In this document: in pieces, positions 1-8,685 of the stretch
Layout of the letters: each line of letters begins with the position of its first letter
How positions within the stretch are numbered: position 1 is the stretch's first letter
NCBI RefSeq assembly: GCF_000964005.1
Contig: NZ_JXYP01000009.1
Coordinates: 1-64,000 of the forward strand
DNA: 64,000 bases
Direction of reading: 5' to 3'
Origin: Williamsia herbipolensis
GTDB lineage: Bacteria > Actinomycetota > Actinomycetes > Mycobacteriales > Mycobacteriaceae
Notes under the pieces: generated by a model
What the model was told of the DNA's origin: nothing
What the model saw: only the letters and a program-made list of their open reading frames with translations
Database searches by the model: none
Position numbers and translations under genes: made by a program

Positions 1-130
1 CTCCGAAGCCGAACGGCGCGCCGCTCTGAGCGGATGGATCCACGAATACAATCACCACCGACCCCACACCGCCTGCAGCAACAAGCCACCCATCACCCGT
101 TTGACCAACCTGTCGGGTCAGTACAACTAG
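1..130 (+). mobile_element. IS481-type transposase, C-terminal fragment
   Basis: The reading frame that opens at base 2 and stops at TAG 128-130 encodes 42 residues. They include YNHHRPHTACSNKPP followed by ITRLTNLSGQYN, the typical end of an IS481-family DDE transposase integrase core. The start and catalytic part lie outside the window, so it cannot be said whether the element is intact. No clear terminal inverted repeat was found directly after the stop. Its stop codon shares the tetranucleotide CTAG with the stop of the opposing HxlR remnant. A mobile element here may explain the rearrangement just to its right. Confidence 0.75.
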
Positions 131-552
131 GGACGCAGGACCGGGGGGTGTGTCCCCCCGACGACCTCGAAGTCGCCCGGTGCCACGGTCTGGCGGCACG
201 CGGCGCACACGGTCTCCGGGTGCAGTTCCGCACCGCAGCTGTGGCGGAAGACGGCCTTCGGCGCGTCGTCGCCGACATGCCGTTCGCCCCATTCCTTGAG
301 CATCAACATGACCGGCACGAGATCCTCGCCCGCGGGGGTCAGGTGGTAGTCGAAACGTGGCGGGTGATCGGAGTACCGGGTCCGCACGACGACGCCGCTC
401 TCCTCGAGCTTCCGTAATCGGCCGGCGAGCAGGGTGCGTGGTGCACCGGTCAGGGCGACGAGCTCGGAGAACCGGTGATAGCCGTAGGCGAGCTCGCGCA
501 GCAGCGGGAGCGAAGGACGTTCCCCGATGACCGCCAGGGCGTTGATGCCCGC
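127..552 (-). pseudogene. HxlR-family regulator, 5'-truncated
   Basis: The minus-strand frame ending at 127 reads NALAVIGERPSLPLLREL, then HRFSEL, LAGRLRKLEESGVV, FDYHLTPAGEDLVPVM and LKEWGERH. This is the HxlR winged-helix pattern, followed by a Cys-containing tail (CGAEL, CAAC). HxlR proteins sense redox or electrophiles and regulate neighbouring genes. The usual dozen N-terminal residues and a start codon are missing: no ATG, GTG or TTG lies in frame near the first conserved residues. The frame runs straight into the opposite-strand carbonic anhydrase. I infer a gene that lost its 5' end and promoter in a deletion. The exact upstream limit of homology is uncertain. Confidence 0.65.
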
Positions 553-985
553 GCTCAGGACGATCGTGATCGGTTGTGTCGATCCCCGTGTCGATCCGGA
601 GTTGCTGCTCGGCGCGCAGGTGGGCGAGGTGGCCGTGATCCGGAACGTGGGTGGTCGGGTGACACCCGGTGTGCTCGACGAGCTCGCGATGCTCCGGTCG
701 GTGACGCAGGCGGCGGGTGGCGATCTCGGCGCAGGGTGGGAGGTGATCGTGCTGCAGCACACCGATTGCGGCATCACCCGACTCGCGGGCGACGACGCGA
801 CGCTGGCGGGCTTCCTCGGGGTGCGCGCCGACGAGGTCGGGTCGAAGTCGGTCGGCGATCCGCGGGCCGCGGTCGCGCACGACGTCGGCATCCTGGACGG
901 CGAGACCCGTCTCGGCGCAGGCCTGCGGGTTTCCGGGATGGTCTACGACGTGACGACGGGACTCGTCGACGCGGTCAGGCCGTGA
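527..985 (+). CDS. Beta-class carbonic anhydrase, N-terminally shortened
   Basis: The product (152 aa) would interconvert CO2 and bicarbonate in the cytoplasm. Zinc ligands and the catalytic dyad of beta-carbonic anhydrases are visible: Cys17, Asp19 and Arg21 in IGCVDPR, and His78 and Cys81 in QHTDCG. Homologues normally carry about 20-25 extra residues before the MPALRT segment. Here that part is replaced by MTARAL, read from the antisense of the HxlR gene. A GAAGGA-like stretch about 10 bases upstream of ATG 527 might allow translation. The N-terminal helix helps dimerise the family, so activity is doubtful. Its end overlaps the convergent XRE gene by 11 bases. Confidence 0.75.
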   Translation: MTARALMPALRTIVIGCVDPRVDPELLLGAQVGEVAVIRNVGGRVTPGVLDELAMLRSVTQAAGGDLGAGWEVIVLQHTDCGITRLAGDDATLAGFLGVRADEVGSKSVGDPRAAVAHDVGILDGETRLGAGLRVSGMVYDVTTGLVDAVRP

Positions 986-1808
986 CCGCGGCGAGCATCG
1001 ACAGCTTCTGGTGGCTCTCGCTGCCGGGCGTGGCGGTGTAGACCAGCAGCAGCAGTCCCTGGTCGGGCTCGGTGAGCGTCTGGCAGTTCACCTCGATCGT
1101 CCCCAGCTCCGGGTGCAGGATCCGCTTCGTCGACACGTCGAGCGCCACATCGACATCGTGCTGCGACCACAGTGCGACGAACTCCGGTGACACCTCGGCG
1201 AGTGTCCGACTCACCTCTGCGGCGCGGGATGTCGGCCCCTCGACGGTGACCGCACGTCGCAGACGCGCGGTGTGCGCCCGCGCGTGGTGGTCGTGATCGG
1301 CCTCGGGGACGCGTGCCCGCTGGCGGGGGTCGGTGAACCAGCGGTACACGACGCTGCGGTGCACCCCGGTGTACTCGGTCTCGTCGCCGAGGAGGGCGAT
1401 GGCCGGACGGGTCTGGATGAGGGTCTCGCCGGCGCCGTTGACGACCATCGCGGGGGTGTCGCCGAGTCGATCGACGATGCGCAACAGTCCCGGCGGCACG
1501 TGGTCGCTCCGTGTGATCCGCTGCGGCGCATGGTGGCCCGCGAGAACGAAGAGGTGGTCGCGTTCGGCCAGCGACAGGTGCAGCGCCCGGGCGAGCGCGG
1601 AGAGCATCTGGTCCGACGGCTGCGGGCCGCGCTTCTGTTCCAGTCGCGACAGGTAGTCGGTCGACATGCCGGCGAGCATCGCGACCTCCTCGCGCCGCAG
1701 GCCCGGGGTGCGGCGTCGTTGCCCGCGCGGCAACCCCACGTCCTCGGGCGCCAACGCCTCCCGGCGACGCGTGAGGAATTCGGCGAGCCCGGCGCGATCG
1801 GTGTCCAC
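975..1808 (-). CDS. XRE-family regulator with MmyB-like domain
   Basis: This 277-residue protein has an N-terminal helix-turn-helix (LRREEVAMLAGMSTDYLSRL, about residues 35-60). A ligand-binding domain of the MmyB type follows, with the family phrases RWFTDP and HPELG. Such regulators in actinobacteria often control a neighbouring short-chain dehydrogenase. One is encoded divergently here, 141 bases away, so local control is likely. I chose GTG 1808 because it immediately precedes the conserved TDRAGLAEFLTRRR start of the family. An upstream ATG near it is out of frame. Confidence 0.88.
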   Translation of the reverse strand: MDTDRAGLAEFLTRRREALAPEDVGLPRGQRRRTPGLRREEVAMLAGMSTDYLSRLEQKRGPQPSDQMLSALARALHLSLAERDHLFVLAGHHAPQRITRSDHVPPGLLRIVDRLGDTPAMVVNGAGETLIQTRPAIALLGDETEYTGVHRSVVYRWFTDPRQRARVPEADHDHHARAHTARLRRAVTVEGPTSRAAEVSRTLAEVSPEFVALWSQHDVDVALDVSTKRILHPELGTIEVNCQTLTEPDQGLLLLVYTATPGSESHQKLSMLAAVTA

Positions 1809-1949
1809 CCGACCATCATGGGCGACGCCGCGCGCCGCATCCAGGGAGCGCCGATCCCCCGATGAACGGTGCCTTCCTGCCCGTGTCGGTCCGGTGTCGA
1901 CTGGTGTCACCGGGCCACACGGCCACCGCACACGAGAAACGAGATCCTC

Positions 1950-2696
1950 ATGCAGATCAGCGGCAACACCATCTTCCTTCCCGGCGCCACCTCGGGAATC
2001 GGCGAGGCCCTCGCGGTCGCCCTGCACGACGCCGGCAACACCGTGGTGATCGCCGGGCGCCGCCAGGAACGCCTCGACGACATCGCCGCCCGCCACCCGG
2101 GCATCGAGACCGCGCGCCTCGACGTCGCCGACCCGGCGTCGATCGACGCCGTCGCCGCCGCCGTGCTCGCCCGCTTCCCGGCGCTCAACGTCCTCATCAC
2201 GATGGCCGGTGTCGCCGGCTCCGAGGACCTCACCTCGGCCGACTTCGTCGACACCGCCGAACGCATCGTCACCACCAACGTCCTCGGGACGATCCGTCTC
2301 GTCGGCGCGTTCACCGAACACCTCGCGACGGTGCCCGATGCGACCGTGGTGACCGTCTCGTCCGGTCTGGCGTTCACGCCGATGCCGGTGACGCCCACCT
2401 ACTCGGCCACGAAGTCGTTCGTCCACGCCTTCACCGATTCGCTCCGGATCCAGCTGCGCGACAGCGGTGTCCGGGTACGCGAGCTCGTCCCGCCGGCGGT
2501 CCAGACCGACATCTTCGACGGGCAGGCCGACGCCGAGTGGGCGATGCCGCTCGCCGATTTCGTCGCCGAGGTGATGGATCTGCTCGCCGGCGACGACGAC
2601 GAGATCGTGGTCCGCAACGCCCGCGCTCTGCGGAACTCGGAGGTCGACGGGACGCGCGGGGAGCTCATGGAGCAGCTGGCGCATCTCATCGGCTGA
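1950..2696 (+). CDS. DltE-like short-chain dehydrogenase
   Basis: The 248-residue product is a cytoplasmic NAD(P)-dependent SDR oxidoreductase. It has the TSGIGEAL cofactor-binding glycine motif near residue 14, VSSG in the middle and the catalytic YSATK pair near residue 150. The VPPAVQTDIFDG segment is typical of the DltE (COG3967) subgroup. The substrate is unknown. ATG 1950 begins the canonical first strand (MQISGNTIFLPGATSG). It lies divergent to the XRE/MmyB regulator, which probably represses it. Confidence 0.88.
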   Translation: MQISGNTIFLPGATSGIGEALAVALHDAGNTVVIAGRRQERLDDIAARHPGIETARLDVADPASIDAVAAAVLARFPALNVLITMAGVAGSEDLTSADFVDTAERIVTTNVLGTIRLVGAFTEHLATVPDATVVTVSSGLAFTPMPVTPTYSATKSFVHAFTDSLRIQLRDSGVRVRELVPPAVQTDIFDGQADAEWAMPLADFVAEVMDLLAGDDDEIVVRNARALRNSEVDGTRGELMEQLAHLIG

Positions 2697-2737
2697 CGAC
2701 TCTGGTGGGGGCATGGGGTGAGGCCTACCGTGGAGGC

Positions 2738-3727
2738 ATGAGCATCCGCCTCGGTTACCAGATCCCCAACTTCACCTACCCCGGGACGCCGGCCGACATC
2801 GTGCCGACCGTGCTCGCCCAGGCCCGCGAGGCCGAGGCCAGTGGCTTCGACGCCGTACTGGTGATGGACCACTTCTACCAACTCCCCGGGCTGGGTGAGC
2901 CGTCGGAACCGATGCTCGAGGCGTACACGCTTCTCGCGGCGATCGCCGGGGCGACCGAGTCGATCCAGTTGTCGACGCTGGTCACCGGCAACACCTACCG
3001 CAACCCGGCGATGCTCGCGAAGACGGTCACCACCCTCGACCTGGTGAGTGCGGGTCGCGCGGTCCTGGCGATCGGCGCGGGGTGGTTCGAGCTCGAGCAC
3101 CAGCAGATGGGCTACGAGTTCGGCACCTTCACCGACCGATTCGAGCGTCTCGACGAGGCCCTGCAGATCATCGAACCGATGTTGCGCGGCGGTCATCCCG
3201 AACTCGACGGCAGGTGGTATCAGGCACATTCGACCCTCAACGAGCCGCGGGTGCGCGACACGCTGCCGATCATGCTGGGTGGTGGCGGCGAGAAGAAGAC
3301 GTTCGGTCTGGCCGCGCGGTACGCCGATCACCTCAACATCATCTGCAACGCGAGCGAGCTGCCCCGCAAGCTCGACGCCCTCGCCGCGCGGTGCGAGGAG
3401 GCCGGTCGCGACCGCGGCAGCATCGAGACGAGCTTCCTCGCCTTCGTGATGGTCGACGCCGACGGCGACAAGGCCCGACAGATGCAGCGGGACTATCTGA
3501 TCAAGACCGGTGTGAACGTCGACGCACTCGACGCCGACGGGTGGGCGCAGGCCACCGACCGGATGTTCGTCGGCACCCCCGACGACGTCGCCGAGCAGAT
3601 CCAGCGTCGCGTGCTCGATCCCGGTGTCGACGGCGTGATCATCAATCTCGTTCCCAACGGCCACATCCCGGGAACCGTCGAGATGGCGGCGTCAGCGCTC
3701 AAGCCCCTCGTGAGCGGACGGGGCTGA
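2738..3727 (+). CDS. F420-dependent LLM-class oxidoreductase
   Basis: The 329-residue protein matches the luciferase-like TIM-barrel family that in actinobacteria uses coenzyme F420. Visible family blocks are EASGFDAVLVMDHFYQLP, LSTLVTGNTYRNPAMLAKTV, GWFELEHQQMGYEFG, ERLDEAL and PIMLGGGGEKKT. The substrate cannot be predicted. The start at ATG 2738 has a TGGAGG ribosome site six bases away. It follows the SDR by 41 bases in the same direction and could be co-transcribed. Its last 36 bases overlap the convergent tetR gene. Confidence 0.9.
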   Translation: MSIRLGYQIPNFTYPGTPADIVPTVLAQAREAEASGFDAVLVMDHFYQLPGLGEPSEPMLEAYTLLAAIAGATESIQLSTLVTGNTYRNPAMLAKTVTTLDLVSAGRAVLAIGAGWFELEHQQMGYEFGTFTDRFERLDEALQIIEPMLRGGHPELDGRWYQAHSTLNEPRVRDTLPIMLGGGGEKKTFGLAARYADHLNIICNASELPRKLDALAARCEEAGRDRGSIETSFLAFVMVDADGDKARQMQRDYLIKTGVNVDALDADGWAQATDRMFVGTPDDVAEQIQRRVLDPGVDGVIINLVPNGHIPGTVEMAASALKPLVSGRG

Positions 3728-4372
3728 TGGGGCCGACGGGCTGACGGCCGGGTTCGGCGCCGACTCCATCAGCGCGCGGAGACCGCCGGCGATGAACCGT
3801 GCGGCGATCGCGATCGCCTCTCCGGGGTCGACCCCGGAGACGAGCAGGGACTCCCGCGCGGCGTACACCGACGCGCCGACGACCATCGCCGCGAGCTGAC
3901 GGATCGCCGGCGCCTCGGGGTCGACGCCGACGACGGCGCCCATCCGGTCGGCCACGCGGGACACGATCGCCTCGTTGAAGCGGTCACGTAGATCGCTCGG
4001 CGGGCCGGCGTCGCGCATCTCCACGATGAGCCGGAAGCCGTGCGGCCGGGCGGCGGCGTAGTCGAAGAACGCCGCGACGTCGGCGGCGACCTCGTCGTCG
4101 ATCGTCAGGTCCTCGGCACGGCCGTAGGCGGCGAAGAGATGCTGCCGAGCGTGCTCGAACTCGCGCTCGAGGCACCGTTCGTACAGCGTCGCCTTGTCGG
4201 AGAAGTGCTTGTACAGAGTCGGTTTGGTGGTGTTGCCCCGGGTCGCGATGGCGGCGACGGTGGCGTCGGCGAAACCCTGCTCGGCGAAGACCTCGGCGGC
4301 CGCGGACAGCAACGGGTCCAACGGCACCGCCTCCGGCCCGGGCTTTCGCCTGCGTGCATCGCGCTCGATCAC
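3692..4372 (-). CDS. TetR-family regulator
   Basis: This 226-residue repressor carries the N-terminal TetR helix-turn-helix (AAEVFAEQGFADATVAAIA, then TTKPTLYKHFSDKATLYERC, roughly residues 25-70). The C-terminal ligand domain has FRLIVEMRDAG. Translation probably starts at GTG 4372. The gene is divergent to a secreted serine hydrolase with only 43 bases between the starts. A perfect CAGAT-N3-ATCTG palindrome sits in that gap. Repression of the hydrolase and of itself is the simplest reading. The effector is unknown. Confidence 0.88.
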   Translation of the reverse strand: MIERDARRRKPGPEAVPLDPLLSAAAEVFAEQGFADATVAAIATRGNTTKPTLYKHFSDKATLYERCLEREFEHARQHLFAAYGRAEDLTIDDEVAADVAAFFDYAAARPHGFRLIVEMRDAGPPSDLRDRFNEAIVSRVADRMGAVVGVDPEAPAIRQLAAMVVGASVYAARESLLVSGVDPGEAIAIAARFIAGGLRALMESAPNPAVSPSAPSAPSAHEGLER

Positions 4373-4396
4373 CGCATCACTTTACTCACGGGTCAG

Positions 4397-4409
4397 CAGA
4401 TGCTATCTG
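4397..4409. promoter_or_regulatory. Candidate operator, CAGAT-N3-ATCTG
   Basis: A perfect 13-base palindrome lies between the divergent tetR (start 4372) and serine hydrolase (start 4416), ending six bases before the hydrolase ATG. The hydrolase has no visible Shine-Dalgarno sequence, so its transcript may be leaderless and the operator may overlap the core promoter. The link to the adjacent TetR protein is inferred from position only. Confidence 0.45.
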
Positions 4410-4415
4410 TTTACC

Positions 4416-5840
4416 ATGAGGTCAAGTGTTCTGGATCACGTTCGTCTCGCCGTCGGCGTGGTGATCGCCCTCGCAACGGTGACGGCCGTGACCCCCGCGA
4501 TCGGCTCGACGCCGTCGGCGACCGCGGCCCCGGCATCGGCGGTGAGCCGCTGCGCGCTGCCCGGTTCCGGTGCCCCGTCGACGGCATCTCCGGCATCGGT
4601 CGGCATCGATCCGGGCAGGCTCGACGCCGCCATCGCGTTCGCGAGCTCCCGGCTGCGCACCAACATCACGGTCTTCCGCAACGACTGCCTCGTCGGTCGC
4701 GGGCCGTTCAACGCCGTGACCGACAACCTCCCGTGGAATCTGTGGAGCGGCACGAAGTCGGTCGTGTCGATGGTGGCCGGCGTCGCCCACAGCGAGGGGC
4801 GACTCGCGCTCGACGCACCGATCGGGCGGTACCTGCCGGCCGGTGAGGGCGACGCCGCCCATCGCGCGATCACCGTGCGCGATCTCCTCACGCAGACATC
4901 GGGTCTCAAGCAGTCGATCGTCAGCGAGGGCATCCCGGCCGCTCTCGATCTCGACACCGACATCGTCGGGCAGGCGCTGGCCCTGCCGATCGTGCACCGC
5001 CCGGGCACCTTCTTCGAATACGGGCAACACAACGCCGATCTCCTCGCCCACGTGGTGCAGTCGGCGGTGGGGGAGGACTTCCAGACCTACGCGCAGAGAA
5101 CGCTGTTCGCGCCGCTGGGCATCGGCCGGGGTGACTGGTTCTGGAACCGCGACCGACGCGGCAACACCTACGGGTACGCGTTCCTCTACATGCCGCCGAG
5201 TGATTTCGCGCGCCTCGGACTCCTCATGCTCGACGACGGGTCGTGGAACGGTCGTCGCGTGATCGCGTCGGACTACGTCGCGGCGCTGCGCACACCGACC
5301 GCGACGAACCCGTGCTACGGATTCCTGGTCTGGCTCAACCGGTCCCCGTGCACCGGTCCGTCCATCCCCTCGCGCCAGACGCAGGACGTGGCACCGCTGG
5401 CCGGCATGCCCGCCGATGCCTACGCGATGGTCGGGTTGATGCAGCAGAACAACTTCATCATCCCCAGCCTCGACCTGCTGGTCAGCTGGACCGGCGCGTT
5501 CGGGGACGTGTCACGGGATCCGATCACGCTGCTCAGCGGGAGCCTCAACAGCGAGCTCTACCACGACTTCCTGCGATTGCTGGCCGCGGCGATCGTCCGG
5601 CCGCGACTGCCCGACCCCGGGCCCTACCGCCCGACGTTCAACCTCACGGTCGATCCGGATCAGTTCGCCGATCCCTCGATCGCGGTGGGCGCGTTCGGGC
5701 TCGGGCCCTACGCGCCGAAGGGGTGCACCCTGGTGCGGTGCGGCGACACCCCGCTGCGCGCACCCCTGCAGGGCAACCCGGGATGTTTCGCCATCACCTG
5801 CCTGCCGACCCCGACGGGCCCCGGCCGACGACCGAACTGA
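4416..5840 (+). CDS. Secreted beta-lactamase-fold serine hydrolase
   Basis: The 474-residue protein starts with a basic then hydrophobic signal segment (residues 1-30, ending in Ala-rich sequence), so it should be exported. The class C beta-lactamase/esterase fold is shown by SGTK at 111-114 (the catalytic Ser-x-x-Lys), VRDLLTQTSGL and FEYGQHNADLLAH, which holds the conserved Tyr and Asn. Members include esterases, amide hydrolases and D-aminopeptidases, so the substrate is open. A Pro/Cys-rich C-terminal extension of about 40 residues is unusual. Divergent tetR probably controls it. Confidence 0.85.
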   Translation: MRSSVLDHVRLAVGVVIALATVTAVTPAIGSTPSATAAPASAVSRCALPGSGAPSTASPASVGIDPGRLDAAIAFASSRLRTNITVFRNDCLVGRGPFNAVTDNLPWNLWSGTKSVVSMVAGVAHSEGRLALDAPIGRYLPAGEGDAAHRAITVRDLLTQTSGLKQSIVSEGIPAALDLDTDIVGQALALPIVHRPGTFFEYGQHNADLLAHVVQSAVGEDFQTYAQRTLFAPLGIGRGDWFWNRDRRGNTYGYAFLYMPPSDFARLGLLMLDDGSWNGRRVIASDYVAALRTPTATNPCYGFLVWLNRSPCTGPSIPSRQTQDVAPLAGMPADAYAMVGLMQQNNFIIPSLDLLVSWTGAFGDVSRDPITLLSGSLNSELYHDFLRLLAAAIVRPRLPDPGPYRPTFNLTVDPDQFADPSIAVGAFGLGPYAPKGCTLVRCGDTPLRAPLQGNPGCFAITCLPTPTGPGRRPN

Positions 5841-5869
5841 CCGGTCGCCCGACCTGATCGGTCGTCAGG

Positions 5870-7312
5870 TCAGGTCCGCTTCCAGGGGTCGTCGTCGCGA
5901 CGGGTCTCCGCCGATCCGGGGCCGTTCTCGTCGGGCTCGGACCATCCGTGCGGCTCGTCGCCGGTGACGCGCGGGATGTTCTGTGTCGCATCGTCGTCGG
6001 TCGGACCGGCGCCGGATGCCCCACCGCCGCGCTTACTCAGGTCGGGGAACGTCGAGGTGGCGTCATCCGAGCCGCCGAAGGCGCCGGAGTCGTCGCGTGT
6101 GGCGGCGGAGTCGGTGTCCTGGGTGGCCACCGGGTAGTACGGGTCCTCGCCGCCGGCGGTGGCGGGGGTGCGACGCGGTCCGCGCAGCAACAGCACGATG
6201 CCCGCGGCGAGCGCCAGCACACCGAGGATGCCGAACACGATGGGCATCCACCGTCCCCACAGCTTGATCGGTGACGCGAGGTCCTTCGCGTCGGCCGCGC
6301 GCTGCTCCTGGGTCTTCTGGTCGTAGGCGAAGGTGGCGTCGAGGTTGGTCAGCGAGAAGTTCTTCAGCGCATCGGGTGCGTCGTCGCTGATGCCCGAGAT
6401 CTTGAAGTACTCCTGCACTCGCTCACGATCGTTCACGATGGTCCCGGTCGTGGGGTCCACGTAGAGGTCGCGGGTGGTCTTGCGGTAGAGGTCGGCGGGC
6501 AGCACCTGCTTGCCGTCGATGCCGGGGAAACCGCCGTACCAGGACGCGGTCTGGGTGAGCTGCGTGCCCTGCGGGACGCCGCCGTTGGCGTCCTTCAGGG
6601 ACGCGAGGTTCGCCTCCGGCACCTCCTGCGAGAAATGGTCGACCGACACGCCGTTGATCTCGGTCGAGTCGACGTACTTCAGCGGGCTGGTGGTGCGGCT
6701 CGCGAGATCGAAGTAGATGTAGTTCTTGCCCTTGTCGGTGTCGAAGGGGAAGCGGTACTGCAGTCCGCGGCGATCGGGGATGGTGACCGTCTTGTCCGAC
6801 GAGTCGAGCTGCACCTCGGAGCTGCCGCCCCCGCTCAGGGCCGGTGCGCCGGTGGTGCGGTTGGTGGTCACACGGTCCTTGGTCGCGCTCAGCAGCGCAC
6901 CGAGGCAGCCGCCGCCGCTCGTCGAATCCGAACTGGGCGTCACGGTCTCACCCGAGATCTGCACCTGGTTGATGCGCACCGAGGTGCCGGCCTGGAAGGT
7001 GACGCGGTCACTGTTCGCCGGCTTGACGACCACCACGCGCTGCTGGCGGGTCAGGTTCGCCGGCGACACCTCCGGCTTCGACGACGTGAGCGAGCACCGG
7101 TTGAGGATCTGCGCGGGCAACGCCTGGCTCCCCGAGGAGCCGTCCGTGCGCTGCGAGGTCGACACGGTCGTGTAATCGGTGTCCATCGGGGTCTTCTGGA
7201 ACTGACCCACCAGGTACAGCGGCATCGCGATGGCGGCGACCACGAACAGCGCCCCGATGAAGATGAGGACGGGCCCCACCAGCTCTCGGACCGACATACG
7301 GCTTGACGCCAT
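5870..7312 (-). CDS. DUF3068 membrane-anchored protein (Rv0227c-like)
   Basis: The 480-residue protein has one N-terminal transmembrane helix (about 12-35). A large extracytoplasmic domain follows (KTPMDTDYTTVS, GLQYRFPFDTDKGKNYIYFD, TTRDLYVDPTTG). A second helix lies near 365-385 (MPIVFGILGVLALAAGIVLL), then an acidic, Gly/Asp-rich cytoplasmic tail. This is the DUF3068 family, conserved in mycolic-acid bacteria and sometimes annotated as porin PorA-like. Its biochemical role is not established. The neighbouring acyltransferase and aftD match the M. tuberculosis Rv0227c-Rv0236c envelope region, supporting a cell-envelope role. Confidence 0.9.
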   Translation of the reverse strand: MASSRMSVRELVGPVLIFIGALFVVAAIAMPLYLVGQFQKTPMDTDYTTVSTSQRTDGSSGSQALPAQILNRCSLTSSKPEVSPANLTRQQRVVVVKPANSDRVTFQAGTSVRINQVQISGETVTPSSDSTSGGGCLGALLSATKDRVTTNRTTGAPALSGGGSSEVQLDSSDKTVTIPDRRGLQYRFPFDTDKGKNYIYFDLASRTTSPLKYVDSTEINGVSVDHFSQEVPEANLASLKDANGGVPQGTQLTQTASWYGGFPGIDGKQVLPADLYRKTTRDLYVDPTTGTIVNDRERVQEYFKISGISDDAPDALKNFSLTNLDATFAYDQKTQEQRAADAKDLASPIKLWGRWMPIVFGILGVLALAAGIVLLLRGPRRTPATAGGEDPYYPVATQDTDSAATRDDSGAFGGSDDATSTFPDLSKRGGGASGAGPTDDDATQNIPRVTGDEPHGWSEPDENGPGSAETRRDDDPWKRT

Positions 7313-7473
7313 GGCGAAGACTCCTTCGGAGAACGATGTGTCCGGCCGGTGGTCGCCACGTCGTCCCGCAGAGCCGACGTGAGCGGTCCCACCCTGCGAG
7401 CGAGACTAACAGTCGGCCCCGCAGCCTCACGGGATCGAAGGCCGGGCGCGGACAGCGCGGTACTTTCGGATCC

Positions 7474-8685
7474 ATGCGCGCCACGTCCGGACACGTCCCC
7501 GCGCTCGACGGGATGCGTGCGCTGGCGGCGCTCGGTGTCCTCACCACGCACGTGGCGTTCCAGACCCGCTGGTTCGACTCCTCGGTCGTCGGATCGGTGC
7601 TCGGCCGTCTCGACCTGGCCGTGGCGGTGTTCTTCGCGCTCTCGGGTTTCCTGCTGTGGCGCCCGCATGCCGCCGCGGCCCGGGGTCTGCGGGAGGCGCC
7701 CTCGGCGATCCGCTATCTCCGGCACCGGGTGGTGCGGATCTGGCCGGCGTATCTCGTGGTCGTCGTGGTGGTGCTGTCGCTGCTCCCGGCGGCCCGGGGT
7801 GCCGGTGTCACCACGTGGCTGGCCAACCTGTTCGTCGCCCAGATCTACGTCCCCTACTCACTCACCTCGGGGCTCACCCAGATGTGGACGCTCGCGGTGG
7901 AGGTCAGTTTCTACCTCCTGCTCCCGGTGATCGCCGTGTCCGTCGCGCGGCTGCGCGGTGATCGTGCGCGATGGCGGTCGCCGGTGCTCGTCGCGGCGGC
8001 CGTGGTGTGCCTGGCGTGGCCGTGGGTCGCGTCGACTCTGCCGCTCGCCCCGGGCGTCGCGGTCGACAACTGGCTACCCGGCCACCTGGCCTGGTTCGTC
8101 GCGGGCATGGTCCTCGCCGAGAGCGTGAGCGACGTGCACGAGACGGGGTCATGGCCGCGTCGCATCGCGGCCGACCGCCGCATCATGGCCGTCCTCGCCG
8201 TGGTGGCGTACGCGCTGGCGTGCACCCCGATCGCCGGCCCGATCGGCCTCGCAGCGGTGTCGAGCGCCGAGTTCGCGACCAAGACGGTGCTCGGCGCCGC
8301 GGTCGCGTTCGGTCTGCTGGCACCGATCGTCCTGGGCGACCACCGCCACCGCGTGCTCACCTCGACGGTGATGCAGACGCTCGGGCGCTGGTCGTACGGC
8401 ATCTTCATCTGGCATCTCGCGGTGCTGGCCGCGGTGTTGGGACTCTTCGGCTTCGCGGCGTACGGCAGCTCGCCGTGGTGGGTGTGGTCGCTGACGGTGA
8501 TCGTCTCGATCGGGGTGGCCGCGGCGAGCTACGGGCTCGTGGAGGAGCCCGCGCGGCGTCGCCTGCGTGCCTGGGAGAAGGCGCGCACACGCACCGATGC
8601 CGACTCCGGCACCGCGACGACGGTCACGAGTGCCACCACCGCGGCGAGCGCGGGAGCGGTCACCCACCAGTCGAATCCCGTGTAG
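7474..8685 (+). CDS. Acyltransferase 3 family membrane protein (Rv0228-like)
   Basis: The 403-residue integral membrane protein has about ten hydrophobic segments. It carries the acyltransferase-3 signatures LDGMRALAALGVLTTHV near the N-terminus, with the proposed catalytic His, and AVFFALSGFLLWRP, RYLRHRVVRIWPAYL and MWTLAVEVSFYLLLP. Such enzymes O-acylate envelope glycans or lipids from the membrane. The start at ATG 7474 opens the conserved block; the frame is open further upstream but lacks family sequence. Its final 157 bases overlap the 3' end of aftD on the other strand, encoding a variable tail after EEPARRRLRAW. Confidence 0.9.
   Translation: MRATSGHVPALDGMRALAALGVLTTHVAFQTRWFDSSVVGSVLGRLDLAVAVFFALSGFLLWRPHAAAARGLREAPSAIRYLRHRVVRIWPAYLVVVVVVLSLLPAARGAGVTTWLANLFVAQIYVPYSLTSGLTQMWTLAVEVSFYLLLPVIAVSVARLRGDRARWRSPVLVAAAVVCLAWPWVASTLPLAPGVAVDNWLPGHLAWFVAGMVLAESVSDVHETGSWPRRIAADRRIMAVLAVVAYALACTPIAGPIGLAAVSSAEFATKTVLGAAVAFGLLAPIVLGDHRHRVLTSTVMQTLGRWSYGIFIWHLAVLAAVLGLFGFAAYGSSPWWVWSLTVIVSIGVAAASYGLVEEPARRRLRAWEKARTRTDADSGTATTVTSATTAASAGAVTHQSNPV

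Noticed and set aside
142-160. CGGGGGG-N5-CCCCCCG hairpin as the IS element's terminal repeat
   Set aside because: It lies within the HxlR reading frame and lacks the TGT/ACA-type ends of IS481 elements; it may be a weak terminator but the evidence is thin.
34-417. Plus-strand frame overlapping the transposase end and HxlR remnant
   Set aside because: The transposase tail is in another frame and the HxlR motifs are on the opposite strand; this frame has no family features.
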